From Rhizobium oryziradicis (lineage in GTDB: Bacteria; Pseudomonadota; Alphaproteobacteria; Rhizobiales; Rhizobiaceae), in the NCBI RefSeq assembly GCF_001939045.1, contig NZ_MKIM01000025.1, positions 243,707-307,706 of the forward strand: a DNA stretch of 64,000 nucleotides. Reading direction: 5' to 3'. Below, piece by piece: positions 17,358 to 25,141 of this stretch. The notes under the pieces are model-generated. The model searched no databases. It worked only from the letters and a program-made list of their open reading frames with translations, and had not been told where the DNA came from. Made by a program: the position numbers and the translations under genes. The stretch's first letter is position 1. Every line of letters starts with the position of its first letter.

Positions 17358-18746
17358 TTATTTCATACCCGCGATATGGCGATAGAGCGCACGAATGACC
17401 TGCGCCTCGCCGCCGACCGGGCTGTGGGGGCGTTCTTGCGGTGCCCAGCCATAAATATCAAAATGTGCCCATGACTGGGTGTTGGTCACAAAGCGCTTCA
17501 GGAAAAGTGCCGCCGTAATGGCACCGGCCATGCCCCCCGCAGGCGCATTGGTCAAATCTGCGATCTGCGAGCGTACCAGTTTCTCATAGCCTGCAAACAA
17601 GGGCATACGCCACAGGGGGTCATCCGCCTCAAGGCTCGCCTCCGAGAGGTCATAGGCCAAAGTGTCGTCATTGGTGAAAAGGGCTGGCACGTCGGGACCA
17701 AGCGCCACGCGGGCGGCTCCCGTCAAGGTCGCCATATCAATCAACAGATCGGGCTGATCTTCGTCGGCATAGGTCAGGGCATCGGCCAAAATCAACCGGC
17801 CTTCGGCATCGGTATTATCGATTTGCACCGTCAGACCCTTGCGGCTGGTATAGACATCGCCCGGACGGAATGCATTGCCGGCTATGGAATTTTCCACCGC
17901 AGGCACAATCACGCGCAGATCAACCTTCAGCTTGGCATCCATGATCATCAGTGCCAGGCCCATGACATTGGCAGCCCCGCCCATGTCCTTTTTCATCAAC
18001 AACATCGAAGACGATGGCTTGATGTCGAGACCGCCGGTGTCAAAGCAGACACCCTTACCCACCAGCGTGATCTTTTTATGGCCCTTTTTGCCCCAGCGCA
18101 TTTCGAGCAAGCGCGGCGCTTCAGAGCTTGCGCGACCAACCGTGTGCACAAGCGGAAAATTATGGGTCAACAAATTGTCGCCGGTAATGACGCTGACCTC
18201 GGCCTTGTAATGATCGGCCAGAGCGCGAAACGCCTTTTCCAGTTCAATGGGGCCCATGTCATTGGTGGGTGTATTGATGAGATCGCGGGCCAGAAACACG
18301 CCTGCCAATTGGCGATGGATATCGTCCGCATCCGCATCCTGCGGAATCATCAACCGGGGCGTTTCCACACGCTCGGCCTTGTAGCGATCAAACCGGTAGC
18401 TTCCCAGACCATAGCCCAAAATCAGCCGGTTGGCGGTCAAGGGTGCCGTCTCAATGTGCCAATCGCCCGCAGGCAATGTGCGCGCCAGCTTGCCGGTTAA
18501 AAAGGGACTTTCTGCGGGGTGGCTGCCCAAACCAAACAGCGCGCCGCCAAGATGACCATCACTGGTTGGAATCAGCAACAACGAGCCAGCCTCGGCTTTA
18601 TAGCCCGCCTTTTTGGCCCAATCGAGCGCAATCGGATCAATCGTGCCGGTTTCAATATGGGCAGGTGTTACCGCAAAGATCGGCAGCGTCTTGCCGCCTT
18701 TGGTCAAAAATGGGGCGGAGCGTTCAATATATTGATAGGGTGTCAT
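17358..18746 (-). CDS. Leucyl aminopeptidase family (M17) protein
   Basis: Cytoplasmic two-metal aminopeptidase of 462 residues that removes N-terminal residues from peptides. The C-terminal catalytic domain shows GKGVCFDTGGLDIKPSSSM with the metal-binding Lys/Asp region, KKDMGGAA, and the M17 signature NTDAEGRLILADAL near residue 310. The N-terminal third is divergent, as is common in the rhizobial group that sits near NlpC/P60 genes. The start MTPYQYIE has AAGG 6 nt upstream. Together with the NlpC/P60 enzyme and the M20 dipeptidase it could serve muropeptide or peptide recycling; that link is inference. Confidence 0.92.
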   Translation of the reverse strand: MTPYQYIERSAPFLTKGGKTLPIFAVTPAHIETGTIDPIALDWAKKAGYKAEAGSLLLIPTSDGHLGGALFGLGSHPAESPFLTGKLARTLPAGDWHIETAPLTANRLILGYGLGSYRFDRYKAERVETPRLMIPQDADADDIHRQLAGVFLARDLINTPTNDMGPIELEKAFRALADHYKAEVSVITGDNLLTHNFPLVHTVGRASSEAPRLLEMRWGKKGHKKITLVGKGVCFDTGGLDIKPSSSMLLMKKDMGGAANVMGLALMIMDAKLKVDLRVIVPAVENSIAGNAFRPGDVYTSRKGLTVQIDNTDAEGRLILADALTYADEDQPDLLIDMATLTGAARVALGPDVPALFTNDDTLAYDLSEASLEADDPLWRMPLFAGYEKLVRSQIADLTNAPAGGMAGAITAALFLKRFVTNTQSWAHFDIYGWAPQERPHSPVGGEAQVIRALYRHIAGMK

Positions 18747-19010
18747 AATTGCCTTTTGCTCTCGATGAGGATGGACGCAAATTAACACTCTGTTAGCCTT
18801 AACAGATTATTACTGAAGTCAGGATTGGGTTGCGCCCGAAAGTGATTTGGTGAGTTAAATCACATCCAGGTTAAGGAATTATGCAACCAATAGAGCGTGT
18901 TAGAGATTTCACCCCGAAGCACTCCAGCTTTTGTTGAAATGGCAAACACACACAGAGGAAGGGAATGGTTGTTTGTTTCGCGCCGAATCAAGCACTGTTC
19001 CGGGCGCGGT

Positions 19011-19096
19011 TTTAGAGTGTGTCAGGGAAAGGTGGACTCCGGTTTTCCCGACAAGACGAACGAAAACAAGGAAGCTTAGAGCCTGACAGGTTCTAA
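19011..19096 (+). repeat. Dispersed palindromic intergenic repeat, copy B
   Basis: Same element as at 15908-16008 in opposite orientation. It begins TTTAGAGTGTGTCAGGGAAA, contains GTGGACTCCGGTTTTCCCGA, and ends with GCCTGACAGGTTCTAAA. It ends 18 nt before the TPR lipoprotein start, so it occupies that gene's leader. The remaining 18747-19010 shows nothing I can identify. Confidence 0.8.
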
Positions 19097-19114
19097 AGTC
19101 GCAAGGGTAGAAGC

Positions 19115-19936
19115 ATGACCGTTCGGCACACATCCCCCAAGGGTCAGTCGCAGTTCGCATTGGCGCTGACGGCCGCATTGCTGGCGCTCAGCCTTGCCGG
19201 TTGCGCAACAACCGCCTCCCCTGACCGGATGAGCACAGGCTCTATTCCAACATCGACAAAACCAGTCGATCAAATGACGCCCGGCGAGGTCGCTGCTACC
19301 ACCGAGTCCATGGGACGTGCCTATGCCAAAACACCGCAGAACCCGCAAATCGGCATCGCTTACGCCAATCTGTTGCAAATAAGCGGACGTGCGCCACAAG
19401 CTCTGGCCGTGATGCAGCAGGTTGCCATCGCCAATCCCACCAACCGTCAGGTTCTGGGGGCTTACGGCAAGGCGCAGGCCGCCGCTGGCCAGTTGGAACA
19501 GGCACTGGCGACGCTGACCCGCGCGCAAACCCCAGATCGGCCCGATTGGCGGCTGTATTCAGCCCAGGGTGCCGTCTTTGATCAGCTTGGCCGCGCCCAA
19601 GATGCCCGCACCTCCTATCAACAAGCTCTGCAAATCCAGCCCAATGAACCGTCGGTTCTGTCCAACATGGGCATGTCCTATGTGCTGAGTGGCGATTTGA
19701 AAACAGCGGAATCCTATCTCCGCTCTGCTGCTCAGCAACCCGCCGCCGACAGCCGCGTGCGCCAAAATCTGGCGCTGGTGGTTGGTCTTCAGGGCCGGTT
19801 TGACGAAGCCGACAAAATTGCAAGGCAGGAATTGTCACCCCAGCAGGCTGAAGCCAACGTCGCCTACCTGCGCACCATGCTCAGCCAGCAGAATTCCTGG
19901 AAACAGCTCGCCGCCAAGGATGGTGGCAAGGCATAA
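19115..19936 (+). CDS. TPR-repeat lipoprotein (TadD-like)
   Basis: Predicted lipoprotein of 273 residues. The signal peptide ends in the lipobox LAGC with the acylated Cys at position 30, followed by a Ser/Thr-rich linker and at least three tetratricopeptide repeats (clearest are YSAQGAVFDQLGRAQDARTS and SNMGMSYVLSGDLKTAESYL). It resembles TadD-type proteins that help assemble pili or secretins, but no tad or secretion genes are nearby, so the role is open. AAGGG lies 7 nt before the ATG. It stands alone, with a repeat element directly upstream and a degenerate repeat just downstream. Confidence 0.85.
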   Translation: MTVRHTSPKGQSQFALALTAALLALSLAGCATTASPDRMSTGSIPTSTKPVDQMTPGEVAATTESMGRAYAKTPQNPQIGIAYANLLQISGRAPQALAVMQQVAIANPTNRQVLGAYGKAQAAAGQLEQALATLTRAQTPDRPDWRLYSAQGAVFDQLGRAQDARTSYQQALQIQPNEPSVLSNMGMSYVLSGDLKTAESYLRSAAQQPAADSRVRQNLALVVGLQGRFDEADKIARQELSPQQAEANVAYLRTMLSQQNSWKQLAAKDGGKA

Positions 19937-19950
19937 AGCCTGAACCGCTC

Positions 19951-19990
19951 TTTGTGCGCCGTAGCACTTTATATTTGCTGCATGTTTGCG
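19951..19990 (+). repeat. Degenerate copy of a second intergenic repeat family
   Basis: GTGCGCCGTAGCACTTTATA followed by TTTGCTGCATGTTT matches the segment at about 57110-57152 (GCGCACGGCGCTGTAACACT ... CTGCTGCATAATT). Only the left part is preserved here. Confidence 0.5.
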
Positions 19991-20552
19991 TGTTGCATCG
20001 GCTTGTTCGGCATCTGGTTCCCCACTCTTTGACCAATACGATCAAACGTCGATTTTAAAGCCGATCTTTGATGTGCCGTCGGCCCCACACAATTCTAAAA
20101 ACATGATTCTATAGCATTTTCAAAGTATTGTGCAGTCCTCTACACAGCACGAGCCATCGGATCCGCAAAATTCGCTGTGACACAATGCTGTGCACCTTTG
20201 CGCGACGACGAAGCTTGGTGCGGGTTTACACCACCACTCTCAACGAAAAAACACTTGTCATTCGCCCTGAAGACAACGTGAGCACCAGATGTATCGACAG
20301 ATTTGCCATGGCGTCGAGGCTGGATTGCGTCGACATCATCCAGCTCTGGTTAAAATATAGGATTTCACAAAATTGATGATCGTCAATTCTAATGCATGTC
20401 TCTTTAATTATATTTTAAATAAGAGTCCCTAAATGTGATGAATTACAAATACATTGTCCATGAAGGACTCTTCGCACCTGCTCGAGATAAAAATTTCTAC
20501 TTGCACGTGCAAAAAACATCCCGATTTTCGAACAAATACAAAGCGAGAACCG
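19991..20552 (+). other. Non-coding gap before the chemoreceptor gene
   Basis: No gene, RNA or convincing promoter could be assigned. The last 200 nt are AT-rich and probably hold the chemoreceptor promoter. Short open frames here lack ribosome binding sites. Confidence 0.5.
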
Positions 20553-22508
20553 ATGTCTTTCTTGAACAATTCGAGCATCAAGCTAAAAATTCTCTCGGTG
20601 ATCCTGCCCATCTGTCTGATCGGTGCGGGTGGTGTTGCTTATGTCGCAAAAAGCTATAGCGCTGCCGATAGCACTTATTCCGATTTCATTGCGACAGATA
20701 CGGTGGCGGCAAACCAGATCGCTCGCTCGGTAACGTCATTGATGACGGTCGGCTACGACGTCTATCAGGCAATGACCTATGAAAAAGGCTCGGCTGAGGT
20801 CCAGGAAGTTTTACAGGACTATCAGGCAAGCAAGAAGAGTTTGCTGGAGCGGCTTGAAAGGGCAAAGGCTCTGACGCCCGAAAATGCCGGAGATCTTGAT
20901 CGCTTCATGGGCGAGGCAAAAACAATTTTTGCGATGACCGATAAAGGGATTGAAGCCGCCGCGGGTGGCAATATCGAGCAAGCCAAGGCCGTGATGGCCA
21001 AAGCCGACCCAATGATCACAAAATGGCGCGTCAATTTGCGGAACTGGAACGATGAGAAAGCCAAAGCGCTCTTGAAAGACAGCGACGACATAACCGCCAA
21101 TACCAACAGCACCATCTTCAGTGCTCTGCTCTCGCTGACTATTTTGTTCATCGCCGGTATTGCTGCAGCCCTTTACGTCGCATCGCGGGGAATCACAGGG
21201 CCGATCAATCGGCTTGCTGCGCGAATGGTAGCGCTGGCAAATGGTGAAACTGCGGAGAGCATCAGCGGCCTTGATCGGAAAGATGAAGTGGGACAGATGG
21301 CGCAAGCTGTGTCGGTGTTCCGCGACAATGCAATTGAACGTGTGCGACTGGAACGCGAAACCGAAGCCAACCGCAGCCTCTCCGAAAAAGAGCGTCTGGA
21401 GCGTGAACAACAAAAGGCAAAAGAAGCCGCAGACATTCAGTTTGCAGTCGATAACCTTGCCAGCGGTCTCTCGAGTCTGGCTGAAGGGGATGTGTCCTAT
21501 CGCATTGGCCAGCCATTTACCGCCAATCTCGACCTTGTACGCGCCAATTTCAATGCCTCCGCAGAGAAGTTGCAACAAGCGCTGACGGGTGTTTTGCAAA
21601 ATGCCCGCGCCATTGATGCTGGAGCCAATGAGATCAAATCTGCCGCAGACGATTTGGCCAAGCGCACAGAGCAACAGGCAGCATCGGTTGAAGAAACCGC
21701 AGCCGCCCTTGAAGAAATTACCACCACAGTGAAAGACAGCACCAACCGCGCGCAGGAGGCTGGCACGCTGGTGGCACGCACAAAGGCGGGGGCTGAAAAA
21801 TCTGGCGAAGTGGTCCGCCGGGCCGTCATTGCCATGGAACAGATTGAAAAATCATCCAGCGAGATTTCCAATATCATCACCGTGATTGACGAGATCGCCT
21901 TCCAGACCAATCTTCTGGCGCTGAATGCCGGTGTTGAAGCCGCCCGCGCGGGGGAAGCTGGCAAGGGCTTTGCCGTGGTAGCCCAAGAGGTGCGCGAGCT
22001 TGCACAACGCTCCGCCAATGCTGCCAAAGACATCAAGGCCTTGATCAACACGTCCAACGCACAAGTGGAATCCGGCGTTCAACTGGTGGGTGAAACCGGC
22101 AAAGCTCTGGAAACCATCGTGTCGGAAGTGCAGGAAATCAACCGGCACGTCAGCGCGATTGTGGAGGCCGCTCATGAACAGTCCAGCGGCTTGCAGCAGA
22201 TCAACACGGCCGTCAATCAGATGGATCAGGACACGCAGAAAAACGCGGCCATGGTGGAAGAATCCACCGCTGCCAGCCACAGCCTGGCCAGAGAAGTCGC
22301 ATCCATGAACCAGCTTCTGTCGCAGTTCAAACTGTCCGGTGGCCAGTACGCACCAGCGGCAGTGCGCCCCGCACAAAGGGCAGACACCGCCGTGGTATCA
22401 CCTGCGCGGGCGCTGGGCCGAAAGATTGCCAGTGCGTTTTCCGCCAAGACGGCACCATCGTCTTCTGCGTCTGCAGCAGCTGCCAACGCATCCTGGGAAG
22501 AGTTCTGA
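20553..22508 (+). CDS. Methyl-accepting chemotaxis protein
   Basis: Transmembrane chemoreceptor of 651 residues. TM1 lies at about 11-31, a four-helix-bundle-type periplasmic sensor at about 32-187 and TM2 at about 188-210. A HAMP domain (about 211-265) and a second HAMP-like segment (about 295-345) follow. The long cytoplasmic signalling hairpin has the conserved tip EIAFQTNLLALNAGVEAARA. The C-terminus ends SWEEF, like the tethering pentapeptide (NWETF in E. coli) that recruits CheR/CheB. The ligand is unknown. The start MSFLNNSSIKLKI has only a weak GAGAA upstream; in-frame ATG codons further up would add a non-conserved extension. Confidence 0.93.
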   Translation: MSFLNNSSIKLKILSVILPICLIGAGGVAYVAKSYSAADSTYSDFIATDTVAANQIARSVTSLMTVGYDVYQAMTYEKGSAEVQEVLQDYQASKKSLLERLERAKALTPENAGDLDRFMGEAKTIFAMTDKGIEAAAGGNIEQAKAVMAKADPMITKWRVNLRNWNDEKAKALLKDSDDITANTNSTIFSALLSLTILFIAGIAAALYVASRGITGPINRLAARMVALANGETAESISGLDRKDEVGQMAQAVSVFRDNAIERVRLERETEANRSLSEKERLEREQQKAKEAADIQFAVDNLASGLSSLAEGDVSYRIGQPFTANLDLVRANFNASAEKLQQALTGVLQNARAIDAGANEIKSAADDLAKRTEQQAASVEETAAALEEITTTVKDSTNRAQEAGTLVARTKAGAEKSGEVVRRAVIAMEQIEKSSSEISNIITVIDEIAFQTNLLALNAGVEAARAGEAGKGFAVVAQEVRELAQRSANAAKDIKALINTSNAQVESGVQLVGETGKALETIVSEVQEINRHVSAIVEAAHEQSSGLQQINTAVNQMDQDTQKNAAMVEESTAASHSLAREVASMNQLLSQFKLSGGQYAPAAVRPAQRADTAVVSPARALGRKIASAFSAKTAPSSSASAAAANASWEEF

Positions 22509-22535
22509 GATTTCAGCCATCCAGTGTGACCATGA

Positions 22536-22562
22536 AACCGGAGAGAGACACTCTCCGGTTTT
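22536..22562 (+). terminator. Terminator of the chemoreceptor gene
   Basis: AACCGGAGAG (22536-22545) pairs perfectly with CTCTCCGGTT (22551-22560) around a 5-nt loop, followed by TTCGCTTTC. It separates the gene from the converging phosphonate cluster. Confidence 0.75.
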
Positions 22563-22567
22563 CGCTT

Positions 22568-23155
22568 TCAGGAGGCCTTTGGAAGACAATCGTTAATCAC
22601 GCTGAGAAACCGCTCTCCGGCGTCAGCCAAAATGCCAGAGTTATCAAGTGTGACAACATGATAGTCACCAACAATCTCCAGAGAACTGCGCTCAAGTCGG
22701 CGCAGGATTTCGTCCCGGTTTTCCCGCCCACGCGCCTCAAGCCGGTCGGCCAGAACATCTGCGGTGGCCGTCACGTTCACAACCGTCATCTGCGCAAATG
22801 CCCGCTGAAAGCACGGCAGGACAGAGCGGGAGCCGTTGGCAATCACCACATCGCCTCGCGACAGCCAAGAACAGGCATCCTGCGGGATACCATAGCTCAA
22901 TCCATGCGCATCCCAATCCACGGCAAAACGGCCAGCGGCTTTCAGATCGTCAAATTCTGACGGTGTCGCCGCATTGTGATCTTCGCCGCCCGCATTGGCC
23001 GGGCGGGTAATGACCCGCTGCACAAAATGCACGTGAGGGTTTTCAGCAAAATGCTGCTTAGCATAGGCAATCAGACTGTCCTTGCCGGCACCGCTGGGGC
23101 CGACCACCACAATCATTCGACCCTTTTGCCCAACGCCGTCCTGTGTGTCTGCCAT
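22568..23155 (-). CDS. phnN: Ribose 1,5-bisphosphokinase PhnN
   Basis: Phosphorylates ribose 1,5-bisphosphate to PRPP, the last step that returns the ribosyl carrier of the C-P lyase pathway to metabolism. The protein of 195 residues has a guanylate-kinase-like fold with the P-loop GPSGAGKDS near the N-terminus, the segment RVITRPANAGGEDH for substrate binding and a lid with RLEARGRENRDEI. The ATG shares its A with the phnM stop codon (TGATG), so the two are coupled. It is the last gene of the leftward phosphonate block, ending 8 nt from the chemoreceptor terminator. Confidence 0.95.
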   Translation of the reverse strand: MADTQDGVGQKGRMIVVVGPSGAGKDSLIAYAKQHFAENPHVHFVQRVITRPANAGGEDHNAATPSEFDDLKAAGRFAVDWDAHGLSYGIPQDACSWLSRGDVVIANGSRSVLPCFQRAFAQMTVVNVTATADVLADRLEARGRENRDEILRRLERSSLEIVGDYHVVTLDNSGILADAGERFLSVINDCLPKAS

Positions 23156-24297
23156 CACGCCACCCTTAGGCCCTGACGCCAGACGGAACGCACCACCGGC
23201 ACGCCATGATCTCTCCGCACCCGCACCAGATCGGCGCGAAGGCCAAGGGCGATCCGGCCACGATCATCAAGGCTCACCGTGCGGGCCGGGGTTGCTGTGA
23301 CCATGCTCAACGCCTGCGGCAGGCTGATATGCTCAAACCGATCGGCCAGAACAAAGGGCGCATGCAGCAGGCTGAGCGGAATATAATCGGATGACAGCAC
23401 ATCCAGAACCCCATTCTCGGCCAGATCGGTTGCGGCGATATTGCCAGAGTGAGAGCCGCCGCGCACCACATTGGGTGCGCCCATCAGCACGCTCATGCCA
23501 GCCTTATGGGAGGCTTTGGCGGCATCCATGCTGGTGGGAAATTCGGCCAGCTTCACGCCATGGCCCTTGGCCTCTTCCACATGCGCAAGCGTTGCATCAT
23601 CATGACTTGCAACAGTGATGCCACGGGCGGCGCAAATCTCGGCCAAGGCGTCACGGTGTTTGGTGGAATAGCGGTTGGAAGCCGTCCGCCGGCTTTCAAC
23701 GAAGCGCGCAAATTGCTCATCCGTCAGGCCGCGCTTGGTTTTGTAATAGAGCGTATATTGATCCATGGTTTGAAACTGACGTTGGCCCGGCGAATGGTCC
23801 ATCAGCGACACAAGCCGCACATGCGGATCTTCGCGAAAATCCTCAAAATGTTGCAGCACATTTTCCGATGCCACTTCGCAGCGCAGGTGAATCAGGTGTT
23901 CAGCCCGCAAACGGTCATCTTTTTCGGCCGCTTGAATGGCATCGGCCATGTCGCGCATTTCACCATGCTCAAAGCCGCCGTCCTCGTCAGAGCCCATACG
24001 CAGACAATCAAACACCGTGGTAATGCCGGAGGTGACAATTTGGGCGTCGTGCGCCTGAATGGCTGCCGTTTTGTTCCAGCGCACGCCGGGACGTGGCGAA
24101 TAATGCGATTCGAGATGATCCGTGTGCAGTTCCACAAGACCGGGGATCAGATAATCCCCGCCAAAATCCTCACCAACCCGGCTCACACCTTCAGAAATAT
24201 CGACAATCAGACCGCCGCGCACCACAACGCTGCTGTTGGGCAAAAGCCGATCCTCAAGAACCACAGTGGCGTTGGAAAATACGGTTTCATTCGACAT
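23155..24297 (-). CDS. phnM: RPnTP pyrophosphohydrolase PhnM
   Basis: Amidohydrolase-superfamily enzyme of 380 residues that removes pyrophosphate from 5-triphosphoribosyl-1-phosphonate to give the substrate of the C-P lyase PhnJ. Metal-binding His58 and His61 are in ELHTDHLESH, and further ligands are in RCEVAS, HDDATLAH and the C-terminal SSDYIPLSLL. AAGGA lies 6 nt before the ATG. It overlaps phnN by one base and follows the DUF1045 gene by 10 nt, so these three form a compact unit at the distal end of the cluster. Confidence 0.96.
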   Translation of the reverse strand: MSNETVFSNATVVLEDRLLPNSSVVVRGGLIVDISEGVSRVGEDFGGDYLIPGLVELHTDHLESHYSPRPGVRWNKTAAIQAHDAQIVTSGITTVFDCLRMGSDEDGGFEHGEMRDMADAIQAAEKDDRLRAEHLIHLRCEVASENVLQHFEDFREDPHVRLVSLMDHSPGQRQFQTMDQYTLYYKTKRGLTDEQFARFVESRRTASNRYSTKHRDALAEICAARGITVASHDDATLAHVEEAKGHGVKLAEFPTSMDAAKASHKAGMSVLMGAPNVVRGGSHSGNIAATDLAENGVLDVLSSDYIPLSLLHAPFVLADRFEHISLPQALSMVTATPARTVSLDDRGRIALGLRADLVRVRRDHGVPVVRSVWRQGLRVA

Positions 24298-24307
24298 CGG
24301 ACATCCT

Positions 24308-25012
24308 TCAATTTCCAGGACTTCGGGCCGCTCTGAGCGGTAACCATCTCAAGATTGTAAAGGGCGCGCCCCGGCTTTCCTCGACAAACAGGCCAAGGCC
24401 GGACACGGGCAGCGCGCCATGGGTGAAATCTGCAAAGGTATTTTCAAGCGCATCCCGCATCGCCGGGCTTTGTGCGGCATCCACCGGACCTGTTAGGGTC
24501 ATGTGGAAGCGAAACTCTTCCATCACGTAAGGATAGCCCCATTGCTCCAGCAATTGCCGCTGACGCTCGGATAGTTTTTCGGGTTTGCGCCGCGCCATAT
24601 CGGCATCAGATAAAGGGGCACGAAAGCGCTCGAAAAACTGCACGACCGAGGTGGTGAAATCCTGCAAGGCTGGATAGACCTGATCTGGCACCACGGCGAA
24701 AAATGGCCCAAGCTGACCAACAACCACCTTGGGAATATCAAATGCCACTGTGTTGGTGCAAAACTCCTGAAAGCCATCCATCAGGCTCTCTTGCGTCTCG
24801 CCATCTTTCAGGCTGAACGGCGCTTTCAAGGTGGCGTGAAAGCCGTAGCGGCGCGGCTCTGCCGTCAAGCCTTTGATCTCCTCTTGCGAAAAACCGGCAA
24901 TCGGGGCCTGATCAATGCTTTCGTTAAAGAAGGCATCGCGACCCAGCCAGCTGCTGGCGGCAACGGTCAACGCATGCCCTTGAGGCGGAGTGAAATAAAT
25001 GGCGTAACGCAC
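24308..25012 (-). CDS. DUF1045 phosphonate-operon protein, 2H-phosphoesterase-like
   Basis: Protein of 234 residues of the DUF1045 family often found in phosphonate operons. It carries two H-x-T motifs (His59-Ala-Thr61 in YGFHATLKAPF and His170-Met-Thr172 in FRFHMTLTGPV), the hallmark of 2H phosphoesterases, which open cyclic phosphates. The C-P lyase reaction yields a 1,2-cyclic phosphate of ribose 5-phosphate that PhnP opens in E. coli. No phnP is present here, so this gene is a good candidate to do that step; the assignment is inference. It starts with GTG (MRYAIYFTPP) and lies between phnE2 and phnM. The 129-nt gap upstream contains an imperfect inverted repeat. Confidence 0.85.
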   Translation of the reverse strand: MRYAIYFTPPQGHALTVAASSWLGRDAFFNESIDQAPIAGFSQEEIKGLTAEPRRYGFHATLKAPFSLKDGETQESLMDGFQEFCTNTVAFDIPKVVVGQLGPFFAVVPDQVYPALQDFTTSVVQFFERFRAPLSDADMARRKPEKLSERQRQLLEQWGYPYVMEEFRFHMTLTGPVDAAQSPAMRDALENTFADFTHGALPVSGLGLFVEESRGAPFTILRWLPLRAARSPGN

Positions 25013-25141
25013 GATAAAATATCCCGAAACAGGGTGGGAATCGAAAAGAGCAGGCGTTGAGAAGACCCCCTCGGAGAGGATAAATCAAGGCTGTTTCACT
25101 AGACAAATGCCGTGAAATATTGATGACAATATCACTCGAAA

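Noticed and set aside
23155-23158. GTG start for phnN one codon before the ATG
   Set aside because: The ATG sharing its A with the phnM stop codon is the usual coupled arrangement; the GTG adds one residue only.
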